Shown piece after piece: positions 1 to 6,447 of a DNA stretch of 24,623 bases. The notes beneath the pieces are model-generated. The model was not told the origin of the DNA, made no database searches, and saw nothing but the letters and a program-made list of their open reading frames with translations. Origin of the DNA: JAPLSN01 sp964482955 (GTDB taxonomy: Bacteria > Spirochaetota > Spirochaetia > Treponematales > UBA12059); the NCBI GenBank assembly GCA_964482955.1, contig CAYZZW010000051.1, positions 1-24,623 on the forward strand, given 5' to 3'. Made by a program: the position numbers and the translations under genes. Each line of letters starts with the position of its first letter. The first letter of the stretch is position 1.

Positions 1-1445
1 AGCTCTTCCAGTTCATCGGCAAGGACAACATCCCCTTCCACACGGTCATCTTCCCGTCGAGCCTCATCGGGTCGGGCGGAAAGTGGACGCTGCTCCACCA
101 CATGTCGAGCACGGAATACCTCAATTATGAATCGGGCAAATTCTCGAAATCGAAGGGCGTCGGCGTGTTCGGCAACGACGCCGTCGAGTCCGGCATTCCC
201 GCGGACGTGTGGCGCTTCTACGTCTACTACAACCGCCCGGAAAAGGCCGACGTGACCTTCACGTGGAAGGACTTCCAGGAAAAGGTGAACGGCGAGCTCA
301 TCGGCAACCTCGGCAACCTCGTGAACCGCACGCTCACCTTCGTCGCGCGCTTCTACGGCGGGACCATCCCCGAAGCCGCGCCGAACGAGGCGTTCTGGTC
401 CGAGGCGCGCAAGCTCGAACGGAGCCTCACCGAGGGGCTCGACCGGGCGGAGCTGCGCGAATCCCTCAGGTCGGCGCTTTCGCTCTCCGCCCTCGCGAAC
501 AAGGCCTTCCAGGACTGCGAGCCGTGGAAGGCTCGCACCGAGGATCCCGCGAAGGCCGCGACCCTCATCCGCGACCTCTGCTACGTCATCCGCGACCTGG
601 CCGTCATCCTGCATCCGTACATCCCCGGCAGCGCGTCGAAAATCGCCTCGTTCTTCGGGAAGACGATCGGGAAAGGCGGTCTCGACTGGTCGTGCCTCGG
701 GAAGCTCGAGGGCCTCGACAAGGTCGTCAAGACGGAGGTGCTCTTCACGAAGCTCGAGGACGACCAGGTGAACGCGTTGCGCGATCGCTACGCCGGCTCG
801 CAGGCCGAGCGCAAGGAACGCGAATCGGCCGCCGCCGAAAGCGCCGCGCCCAAAGCCGCGCCTTCGGCGGCCGACAAGAAACCGGAAGCGCCGAAAGCGG
901 AAGCCCCGAAGCCGCCCGAACCGAAGCCGATCCCCTTCGCGGACCTGCCCGTCGAGGAGCGCTTCGGGAAACTCGTGCGCCTCAAGGCCGCGACCATCAC
1001 CGCGATCGAGCGCCATCCCAAGGCCGACAAGCTCTACATCGAAACCCTCGACGACGGATCGGGAACGCCCCGCGTCATCGTCTCCGGCCTCGTGCCGTAC
1101 TACAAGGAAGAGGAACTGCTCGGGAAGCGCATCCTCGTCGTCGACAACCTGAAAGCCGCCAAGTTGCGCGGCGTCGACAGCCGCGGCATGCTCCTGGCCG
1201 CCGAGATGAAAAATCCGGACGGCACGGACATCGTCGAAGTGCTCGACGCCTCGTGGGCGAATCCCGGAGACGTCGTCACGCTCGAAGGCCACGACGCGTT
1301 CGGACCCGATGAGATCGACATCGACACGTTCTTCTCCGTGCCCTTCCGCGTGGAAAAGAACGCCGTGATGGTAGGCTCGAAGCGCCTGACGGTGGCCGGG
1401 AAAGCCGTGACCACCGCGCGGGTGGTGGACGGGGGCGTCCACTGA
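1..1445 (+). CDS. metG: Methionyl-tRNA synthetase, 3' part (5' end outside window)
   Basis: Charges tRNA-Met with methionine in the cytoplasm. The reading frame is open from base 3, so the gene enters from the left; about 480 residues are visible and the N-terminal part of the Rossmann catalytic core, with the HIGH motif, is missing. The visible part starts in the catalytic domain (FHTVIFPSSLIGSG) and contains the KMSKS-loop equivalent KFSKSKG near bases 138-158, the form used by the larger MetRS type. An alpha-helical anticodon-binding domain follows (WRFYVYYNRPE onward). After an Ala/Pro/Lys-rich linker (about bases 820-950) comes a Trbp111/EMAP-like tRNA-binding OB domain (ERHPKADKLYIE, LRGVDSRGMLLAAE). 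It ends at TGA 1443-1445, overlapping the next gene. Identification is secure. Confidence 0.97.
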   Translation, partial: LFQFIGKDNIPFHTVIFPSSLIGSGGKWTLLHHMSSTEYLNYESGKFSKSKGVGVFGNDAVESGIPADVWRFYVYYNRPEKADVTFTWKDFQEKVNGELIGNLGNLVNRTLTFVARFYGGTIPEAAPNEAFWSEARKLERSLTEGLDRAELRESLRSALSLSALANKAFQDCEPWKARTEDPAKAATLIRDLCYVIRDLAVILHPYIPGSASKIASFFGKTIGKGGLDWSCLGKLEGLDKVVKTEVLFTKLEDDQVNALRDRYAGSQAERKERESAAAESAAPKAAPSAADKKPEAPKAEAPKPPEPKPIPFADLPVEERFGKLVRLKAATITAIERHPKADKLYIETLDDGSGTPRVIVSGLVPYYKEEELLGKRILVVDNLKAAKLRGVDSRGMLLAAEMKNPDGTDIVEVLDASWANPGDVVTLEGHDAFGPDEIDIDTFFSVPFRVEKNAVMVGSKRLTVAGKAVTTARVVDGGVH

Positions 1446-2548
1446 GCGACGCCACGTTCGCCGCGTCGGACGCCGCCAGGTGCGATGCGGGCGCGCGCGA
1501 CCTCCTTCAGACCGGCTTTTGGGGCGCGTTCAAGTCGCGCTTCGGCTGGAAGGCGCGGCACGTCGAGTGGAACGGACTGCCCGTGCTCGTCCTCGAACGC
1601 AGGCTCGCCGGACGCTTTTCGTTCCTGTACGTGCCGCGCGGTCCTGTCCTCGACTCGACCGACGACGAGGGCAAGAGCCGCTCGCTCGCCGAGTTCGCCG
1701 AACGCGCGCGCGGGCTTTCGGACACCGCGGTGTTCCTGCGGCTCGATCCGCCCTGGTCGGCGACCGAAGCCGTGTCCTCAGGCGATGACGAAACGTCGAT
1801 CGCCGGTTTCGACGAAAAATCGCGACCCGCTCCCGGCGCTCCCTTCAGGCGAGCCTCGATGGACATCCAGCCGCCCGACACCGTCATCCTTCCCCTGCGG
1901 AACGCCGGAACGCCCCGCTCCGACGAGGAACTCCTGTCGGCGATGAAGCCCAAGTGGCGCTACAACATCCGCTTGGCCGGAAAAAAGGGCGTCGCCGTCG
2001 CGGACGAAGGCGCGGCCGGAATCGACGTTTTCTACGACCTGTATCGCACGACGTCGGAGCGCGACCGCATCGCCATCCATCCCAAGTCCTACTACGAAAC
2101 GATGTTCTCACTCGCGAAGGATTACGGAAGCGCCGCGCCGCGACTCGGGCTCTGGGTCGCCAGGCACGAGGGAGCGCCGCTCGCGGCCATCATCACGTCG
2201 TTCGCGAACGGCAAGGCGGTCTATCTCTACGGCGCGTCCTCCGACGAAAAGCGGAACCTCATGCCCGCCTACGCCCTGCAATGGGAAGCGATCCGCGCGG
2301 CGCGCGATTCGGGCTGCGCCGAATACGATTTTTTCGGGATTCCGCCGTGCGACGATCCCGCGCATCCGATGTCGGGTCTCTATCGCTTCAAGACCGGCTT
2401 CGGCGGACGCATCGAGCATTTCGCCGGATCGTGGGACTATGTCTATCGCCCCGTCCCGTACGCCGCCTACCGGACGGCGGAAGCTGCGCGGAAGTTCTGG
2501 TTCAAGGTCGTCAAGAAGCGGCTGGGCGGACGGAACGCCGCGGGCTGA
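1442..2548 (+). CDS. FemAB/FemX-like peptidoglycan-bridge aminoacyltransferase
   Basis: Members of this GNAT-fold family add an amino acid, usually Gly, Ala or Ser from aminoacyl-tRNA, to the lipid II side chain. Family features seen: an N-terminal LLQTGFWGAFKSRFGW segment, a central KPKWRYNIRLAGKKG stretch, FYDLYRTTSERD, and the C-terminal AEYDFFGIPP and GLYRFKTGFGG segments. The first ordinary start codon is GTG 1583, but that would remove the N-terminal family segment. The frame is open upstream, has no ATG, GTG or TTG for at least 40 codons before 1583, and reaches CTG 1442-1444, which overlaps the metG stop as CTGA. I therefore give CTG as the probable start (368 residues; 321 from GTG 1583). 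A G-rich run at 1431-1435 could be a weak ribosome site. The transferred amino acid cannot be read from sequence; Gly is a guess. Family secure, start uncertain. Confidence 0.85.
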   Translation: MSDATFAASDAARCDAGARDLLQTGFWGAFKSRFGWKARHVEWNGLPVLVLERRLAGRFSFLYVPRGPVLDSTDDEGKSRSLAEFAERARGLSDTAVFLRLDPPWSATEAVSSGDDETSIAGFDEKSRPAPGAPFRRASMDIQPPDTVILPLRNAGTPRSDEELLSAMKPKWRYNIRLAGKKGVAVADEGAAGIDVFYDLYRTTSERDRIAIHPKSYYETMFSLAKDYGSAAPRLGLWVARHEGAPLAAIITSFANGKAVYLYGASSDEKRNLMPAYALQWEAIRAARDSGCAEYDFFGIPPCDDPAHPMSGLYRFKTGFGGRIEHFAGSWDYVYRPVPYAAYRTAEAARKFWFKVVKKRLGGRNAAG

Positions 2549-2561
2549 CCGACGCCGCGGC

Positions 2562-2580
2562 GGAATCGTGACACGATTCC
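2562..2580. terminator. Hairpin between convergent femAB-like gene and amrA
   Basis: A perfect inverted repeat, GGAATCGTG / A / CACGATTCC, fills most of the 36-nt gap between two converging stop codons. As RNA it would make an 8-bp stem with a 3-nt loop on either strand. There is no T-run on either side, so it is not a textbook intrinsic terminator. A bidirectional terminator or 3'-end stabiliser is an inference from its position. Confidence 0.5.
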
Positions 2581-2584
2581 ACGA

Positions 2585-3133
2585 TCACCCGTTTTCGCCG
2601 AATACGATCGCCTCGAAGGTGAAGAGCGTCGAATCGCGCGAACGCCACGCGTCGGGCGGAAGCCCGGCCTTGCGGCACGTGTGCGCGAGGAACTCGTCGC
2701 GGTCCCAGCCCCATTCGACGGGCACTTGCGGCAGGAGCACGCCCGAGCGGTACCCGTTGACGATGTAGAGCCCGTGCCGTCCGACCTGGACCGCGGCGGG
2801 ATCGGCGCAGGGTTCGAGCGGCGTGAGCACGGAGATTTCGATGGCGACCTCCGGCCACTCCGTTTCCGACACCGGCGGGAAGCGGGGATCCTCGAACGCC
2901 GCCGATCGCGCCATCGCGAGGACCGTCTCCAGAAGGGGAGCCGTCCCGGTCATACGACCGATGCAGCCGCGGAGCTCGCCGCGTTCCTTGAGCGTCACGA
3001 AGGCGCCGCATTTTTCGGCGAGCGACGTCGTCGGCTCGAACGAGCGCGGCTTCGCGATGCCGAGCGCGCTTTCGATCGAGTTCCGCGCGGCCGAGAGCAG
3101 CGCGATCTTTTCGTTTTCGTTCAGCTCGAACAC
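2585..3133 (-). CDS. amrA: AMMECR1-domain protein (AmmeMemoRadiSam system protein A)
   Basis: AMMECR1-family protein, 182 residues, the usual length for a stand-alone bacterial member. The family hallmark LRGCIG is at residues 54-59, followed by the conserved FEDPRFPPVSETEWPEVAIEISVLTPLE region and a YRSGVLLPQVPVEWGWDRDEFL segment. The molecular function of the family is not settled; it is usually encoded with a MEMO protein and a radical SAM enzyme. The start is GTG 3133, six bases after a good GGGAGG ribosome site. It lies 24 nt behind amrB and is almost certainly co-transcribed with it. No radical SAM gene is next to the pair in this window. It converges on the femAB-like gene. Confidence 0.93.
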   Translation of the reverse strand: MFELNENEKIALLSAARNSIESALGIAKPRSFEPTTSLAEKCGAFVTLKERGELRGCIGRMTGTAPLLETVLAMARSAAFEDPRFPPVSETEWPEVAIEISVLTPLEPCADPAAVQVGRHGLYIVNGYRSGVLLPQVPVEWGWDRDEFLAHTCRKAGLPPDAWRSRDSTLFTFEAIVFGENG

Positions 3134-3157
3134 GGAGCGCCTCCCGTCACGACGGCT

Positions 3158-3994
3158 TCAGGCCGGGAACCATGCCCCCGCCGCGTAGCGCACGAAAGTC
3201 TCGTCGCGTCCCGAATCGGACGAGCGCGATTCCGCGGTGCCGAGCTCCGTCCACGACGCGTCCCGGACGGAGAGGGTCGACAGGAGCGTGGATACGCACG
3301 CGGCTCCGCACGGAGAGCCGTCGTACGTCTTCAGCATGGCGTCGGTGTCGCGCGCGGCGATCGTCGCGAGGAACGAGGCCGAATCGCGCTCGGTTCGGGC
3401 GCGGTCGGAGGACGACGCGAGATCCGTCGTCACGACGAACAGGACCGAATCGAGCCGCTCGAAGAAGACGAGGTCCATGGCGCGGGCGAGCGTATTGCGC
3501 GCGGCCTTGCCGAGGCGGCCGGTCAGTATCGGGACGAGGGACGCGTCGGGGAAGAGCTTGCGCAGGAAGGGCAGCTGCACTTCGATCGCGTGTTCCTCGA
3601 AGTGCGGGATGTCGCCGACGCGGAAGACGGTGCCGCAGGACTCGAGCTCGTCGATCGCGTCGCGATCCACGCGCACCGGGCCGAGGGGAGTGTCGAAGAC
3701 GTCCGACTCCGGGAGGTACACGTCGCCCGACTCCGGGCGGTGCCTCGGCGCGACGACGACGACGGTGTCCACGTTCCGGCCCGCCGCGGCTTTCCAGGCG
3801 AGCGCCTCGAGCCCGAGCGTGTATTCGAATCCGGCGTGGGGCGACAGGATGGCGAGCGCGTCCGCGCGCGCGGGAGCGGCGTCTTCGAGCGCCTTTCCCA
3901 GCACGAGACCGAGCTCCGACGGATCCTCGGGGTAGAAAATGCCCGCCACTATCGCTTCGCGGAGTTTCAGGCCGTCGTTTTGCCCGTCCATCAT
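3158..3994 (-). CDS. amrB: MEMO-family protein (AmmeMemoRadiSam system protein B)
   Basis: MEMO/DUF52-family protein, about 278 residues. Family segments seen: LSPHAGFEY (His53), VVVVAPRHR (His85), PLGPVRVD, HFEEHAIEVQLPFL and SPCGAAC (Cys229). His53, His85 and Cys229 match the human MEMO1 metal ligands His49, His81 and Cys244, and the 32-residue spacing of the two histidines is the same. The usual Asp-x-x-His step (SDLSHY in bacteria) is DLASSS here, so Asp191 remains but the pocket histidine is lost. Start: two adjacent ATGs, 3994 and 3991. The first would be nearly leaderless from the promoter at 4002-4029; the second has AAGGA at a slightly better distance. It is first in an operon with amrA. 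The exact reaction is unknown. Confidence 0.9.
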   Translation of the reverse strand: MMDGQNDGLKLREAIVAGIFYPEDPSELGLVLGKALEDAAPARADALAILSPHAGFEYTLGLEALAWKAAAGRNVDTVVVVAPRHRPESGDVYLPESDVFDTPLGPVRVDRDAIDELESCGTVFRVGDIPHFEEHAIEVQLPFLRKLFPDASLVPILTGRLGKAARNTLARAMDLVFFERLDSVLFVVTTDLASSSDRARTERDSASFLATIAARDTDAMLKTYDGSPCGAACVSTLLSTLSVRDASWTELGTAESRSSDSGRDETFVRYAAGAWFPA

Positions 3995-4009
3995 GTCCTT
4001 CAGTATAAT
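3980..4009 (+). promoter_or_regulatory. Sigma-70-like promoter of the sigma-54 activator gene
   Basis: The -10 TATAAT at 4004-4009 is a perfect consensus in an otherwise G+C-rich region. The -35 candidate TTGCCC is at 3980-3985 with an 18-nt spacer. Expected transcription start is near 4016, giving a leader of about 31 nt with GGAGG at 4037-4041. The -10 overlaps that of the opposite-strand amrB promoter. Confidence 0.65.
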
Positions 4010-4029
4010 GTACGTCTCGGGGTATGCAA
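4002..4029 (-). promoter_or_regulatory. Sigma-70-like promoter of amrB-amrA, overlapping the divergent promoter
   Basis: On the minus strand TTGCAT (4029-4024) is followed after 16 nt by TATACT (4007-4002). The -10 ends 7 nt before ATG 3994, so the message would be leaderless or nearly so. It shares four base pairs (4004-4007) with the plus-strand TATAAT. Confidence 0.55.
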
Positions 4030-4046
4030 GCGGGATGGAGGCGACG

Positions 4047-5390
4047 ATGAAAGTGCTGATAGCCGACGACGAACGGAACATGCGAAGCGCGCTCCGATCT
4101 TTTTTCGAGGGGGAGGGCATCGAGTGCGTCGAGGCGGCCGACGGAGAGCAGGCGAAGGCGACGCTGGAAACCGAGGCGGTCGACGCCGCGGTGCTCGACC
4201 TGCGGATGCCGAAACTGGACGGCCTCGGATTGCTCGGATGGATGAGCGCGCAGGGCCCCGAAGTCCCGGCGATCATGGTCTCGGCGCACGGCGACGTCGG
4301 CGACGCGGTGTCGGCCATGAAGCTCGGCGCGGTGGACTATCTGCAGAAGCCCTTCGATCCGGAGGAGCTGACGCTGCGCCTCAAGAAGGCGGTGCGCGAA
4401 CGCCTGCTGGCCGCGGAGCGCGACATCGGAAGGAAAGCCCGTCGGGGCACGACGGAATTCCTCGGCGACAGCGCGCCGGTCCGCGAAGCCAAGAAGCTCA
4501 TGGAAAAAGCCGCGCCGCTCCCGTCGACGGTGCTCCTCACGGGCGAAAGCGGCACCGGCAAGGAAGTCGCCGCCCGTCTCGTCCACGAACTGTCCGGACG
4601 TCAGGGGCCGTTCGTCACGGTCAACCTCGGCGCGTTGCCCGAGGCGCTGGCGGAGAGCGAGCTCTTCGGACATGAAAAAGGCGCGTTCACCGGGGCCGAT
4701 TCGCGCAAACCCGGCTACTTCGAGCTCGCGCACGGCGGCACGCTCTTCCTCGACGAGATCGGCGAGATGCCGCTCCACATGCAGGTGAAACTGCTCCGCG
4801 CGGTCCAGGAACGGAAGATCGCGCGGATCGGGAGCGGGCGCCCCATTCCCGTGGACGTCCGCATCATCGCCGCGACGAACCGCGATCTCGAGCGCGAAGT
4901 GGCCGAAGGGCGTTTCCGGGAGGACCTCTATTACCGGATCAACGTGGTCCGCATCGCGCTGCCGCCGCTCCGCGATCGCGGCGCGGACCTCGTCCTCCTC
5001 GCGCGGCATTTCGCCGAGCGGGCGGCGCGCGAACTCGGAAAGCCCGTAGAGGGAATCTCCGAAGCTGCCCTGGCCGAACTCGGCCGCTACGGATTCCCGG
5101 GCAACGTGCGCGAGCTCCAGAACGCCGTCGAACGCGCCGTCATCGTCGCGGAAGGCAAAAGGCTCGAAGCGGCCGACTTCAGCTTTTTCGGACCGCGCTC
5201 GCGCGACACGCAGAATCGGTCCGTGGCCGCTCGGACGCTCGAGGAGATCGAGCGCGAGGCGATCGCCGAAGCCCTCGCGCGGAACGACTATCGGCGCGAG
5301 AAGACCGCGGGCGAACTCGGCATCTCGCGGCGGACCCTGCTCAACAAGATCAAGGAGTACGCGATCGCCGTTCCCGAGCGCGAAGACTGA
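4047..5390 (+). CDS. NtrC-family sigma-54-dependent response regulator
   Basis: Cytoplasmic transcription activator of 447 residues with three domains. The receiver (1-115) has the acidic pair Asp7/Asp8, phospho-acceptor Asp51 in VLDLRMP, and Lys101. The AAA+ domain (about 138-365) has Walker A GESGTGKE at 166-173, the sigma-54 contact loop GAFTGA at 212-217, Walker B TLFLDEIGE at 232-240 and the arginine-finger region FREDLYYRINVV. The Fis-type helix-turn-helix is at about 400-437 (AGELGISRRTLLNKIKEY). All catalytic positions are intact. ATG 4047 follows GGAGG by 5 nt, and longer versions of the frame run into the divergent promoter. No histidine kinase gene is adjacent, so the partner and the target genes are unknown. 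It ends in a hairpin shared with thiQ. Confidence 0.96.
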   Translation: MKVLIADDERNMRSALRSFFEGEGIECVEAADGEQAKATLETEAVDAAVLDLRMPKLDGLGLLGWMSAQGPEVPAIMVSAHGDVGDAVSAMKLGAVDYLQKPFDPEELTLRLKKAVRERLLAAERDIGRKARRGTTEFLGDSAPVREAKKLMEKAAPLPSTVLLTGESGTGKEVAARLVHELSGRQGPFVTVNLGALPEALAESELFGHEKGAFTGADSRKPGYFELAHGGTLFLDEIGEMPLHMQVKLLRAVQERKIARIGSGRPIPVDVRIIAATNRDLEREVAEGRFREDLYYRINVVRIALPPLRDRGADLVLLARHFAERAARELGKPVEGISEAALAELGRYGFPGNVRELQNAVERAVIVAEGKRLEAADFSFFGPRSRDTQNRSVAARTLEEIEREAIAEALARNDYRREKTAGELGISRRTLLNKIKEYAIAVPERED

Positions 5391-5407
5391 CGGAAGCGGT
5401 CCGTCAG
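5387..5407. terminator. Shared hairpin holding both stop codons of the convergent regulator and thiQ
   Basis: A perfect 8-bp inverted repeat, CTGACGGA / agcgg / TCCGTCAG. The TGA of the plus-strand gene (5388-5390) is in the left arm and the TGA of thiQ (plus-strand TCA, 5404-5406) is in the right arm. No T-run follows on either strand. Its role as a two-way 3'-end signal is inferred. Confidence 0.5.
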
Positions 5408-6447
5408 AGGCGCGGCAGAATCGCGCACGCGGCCGGATCGACGCGGAATGAAACCGTGCCTCCCGGTTCCGGCGCGCCCGCCCGGTCGAAATCGAGATAG
5501 ACCGACCCGGCGCCGACCGCGAACGAGCATCGCCACGAACCGCGCACGAAATCCCTGCGGACGCAGCGGAGCGAAAAGCGCCGGTCCGTCGTCGCATCCG
5601 TCGCGGCGCCGCGTTCCGCGACGACCGCCTCGCGGGGAACGAGCAGCGCGAGCCGGGGCCCGTCGGGAATCGGTTCCGTCGTTGCGAAGTCGCCGAGCGC
5701 GGTCCGCGCTTCGCGCGGTCCCGTTCGCTCGGCGTCGATCACCCATCCCGAATCGAGGAACTCCGCGACGAAGGCGGTCGGCGGACGGTTCCACAGCGCA
5801 TGCGGCGTACCGCGTCCCTCGATGCGCCCCGACCGCATCACGGCGACCGAGTCCGCCACGACGAAGGCTTCCTCGATGTCGTGGGTGACGTAGATCGCCG
5901 TCATCCCGAAATCCTTGAGACGCATCCTGAGTTCGTCGCGCAAGCCCGCGCGCTGGTTCTCGTCGACGGCGGACAGGGGTTCGTCGAGCAGCACCAGCGC
6001 GGGATCCGTGGCGAGGGTCCGCGCGAGGGCGACGCGCTGGCGTTCGCCGCCCGAAAGCGTGGCGATCCGCCGCGAGCCGAAGGCGCCGAGTCCCAGCCGC
6101 TTGAGTATGCCGTCGGCTTTCGCGCGGCGTTCCCGCGCCGGCATGCCGCGCACCGCCAGGCCGAACGCGACGTTGTCGCGAACGCGGAGATGCGGGAAAA
6201 GCGCGTGGTCCTGGAAGACGAAACCCACGCCCATGCGCTCGGTGCGCTCGCGCGAGACGTCCCGGCCGCCGATGACGAGTCTTCCTTCGTCGGTCTCCTC
6301 GAGCCGCGCGATGAGCCTGAGCAGGGTCGTCTTGCCGCAGCCGGAGGGGCCGACGAGGGACAGGATCTCGCCGCGCTCCAGCGAGAGGCTCGCCTCGAGC
6401 GTAAAATCCGGGTATTCCTTCCGGATGTCCGCGGCTTCAACGTACAT
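5404..6447 (-). CDS. thiQ: Thiamine ABC transporter, ATP-binding subunit
   Basis: ATPase that powers thiamine uptake at the inner membrane, 347 residues. ABC motifs: Walker A GPSGCGKT (33-40), Q-loop Gln79, signature LSGGE (131-135), Walker B LVLLDEP (151-157) and switch His189. After about residue 230 a C-terminal extension of roughly 110 residues follows (GWVIDAE... PGGTVSFRVDP). It resembles the TOBE-like regulatory domains of iron and polyamine importers and is absent from the roughly 230-residue E. coli ThiQ. ATG 6447 lies inside the end of thiP (11-nt overlap), so the two are translationally linked. The thiamine assignment rests on thiB and the TPP riboswitch; on its own it would be a generic FbpC/PotA-type ATPase. 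Confidence 0.9.
   Translation of the reverse strand: MYVEAADIRKEYPDFTLEASLSLERGEILSLVGPSGCGKTTLLRLIARLEETDEGRLVIGGRDVSRERTERMGVGFVFQDHALFPHLRVRDNVAFGLAVRGMPARERRAKADGILKRLGLGAFGSRRIATLSGGERQRVALARTLATDPALVLLDEPLSAVDENQRAGLRDELRMRLKDFGMTAIYVTHDIEEAFVVADSVAVMRSGRIEGRGTPHALWNRPPTAFVAEFLDSGWVIDAERTGPREARTALGDFATTEPIPDGPRLALLVPREAVVAERGAATDATTDRRFSLRCVRRDFVRGSWRCSFAVGAGSVYLDFDRAGAPEPGGTVSFRVDPAACAILPRL

Noticed and set aside
820..950. Ala/Pro/Lys-rich repetitive stretch in metG considered as a repeat element
   Set aside because: It is an in-frame low-complexity linker between the anticodon-binding and tRNA-binding domains.
3994..4318. Upstream extension of the amrB frame
   Set aside because: It would run antisense through the receiver domain of the sigma-54 activator; family similarity begins only at the MMDGQND start region.
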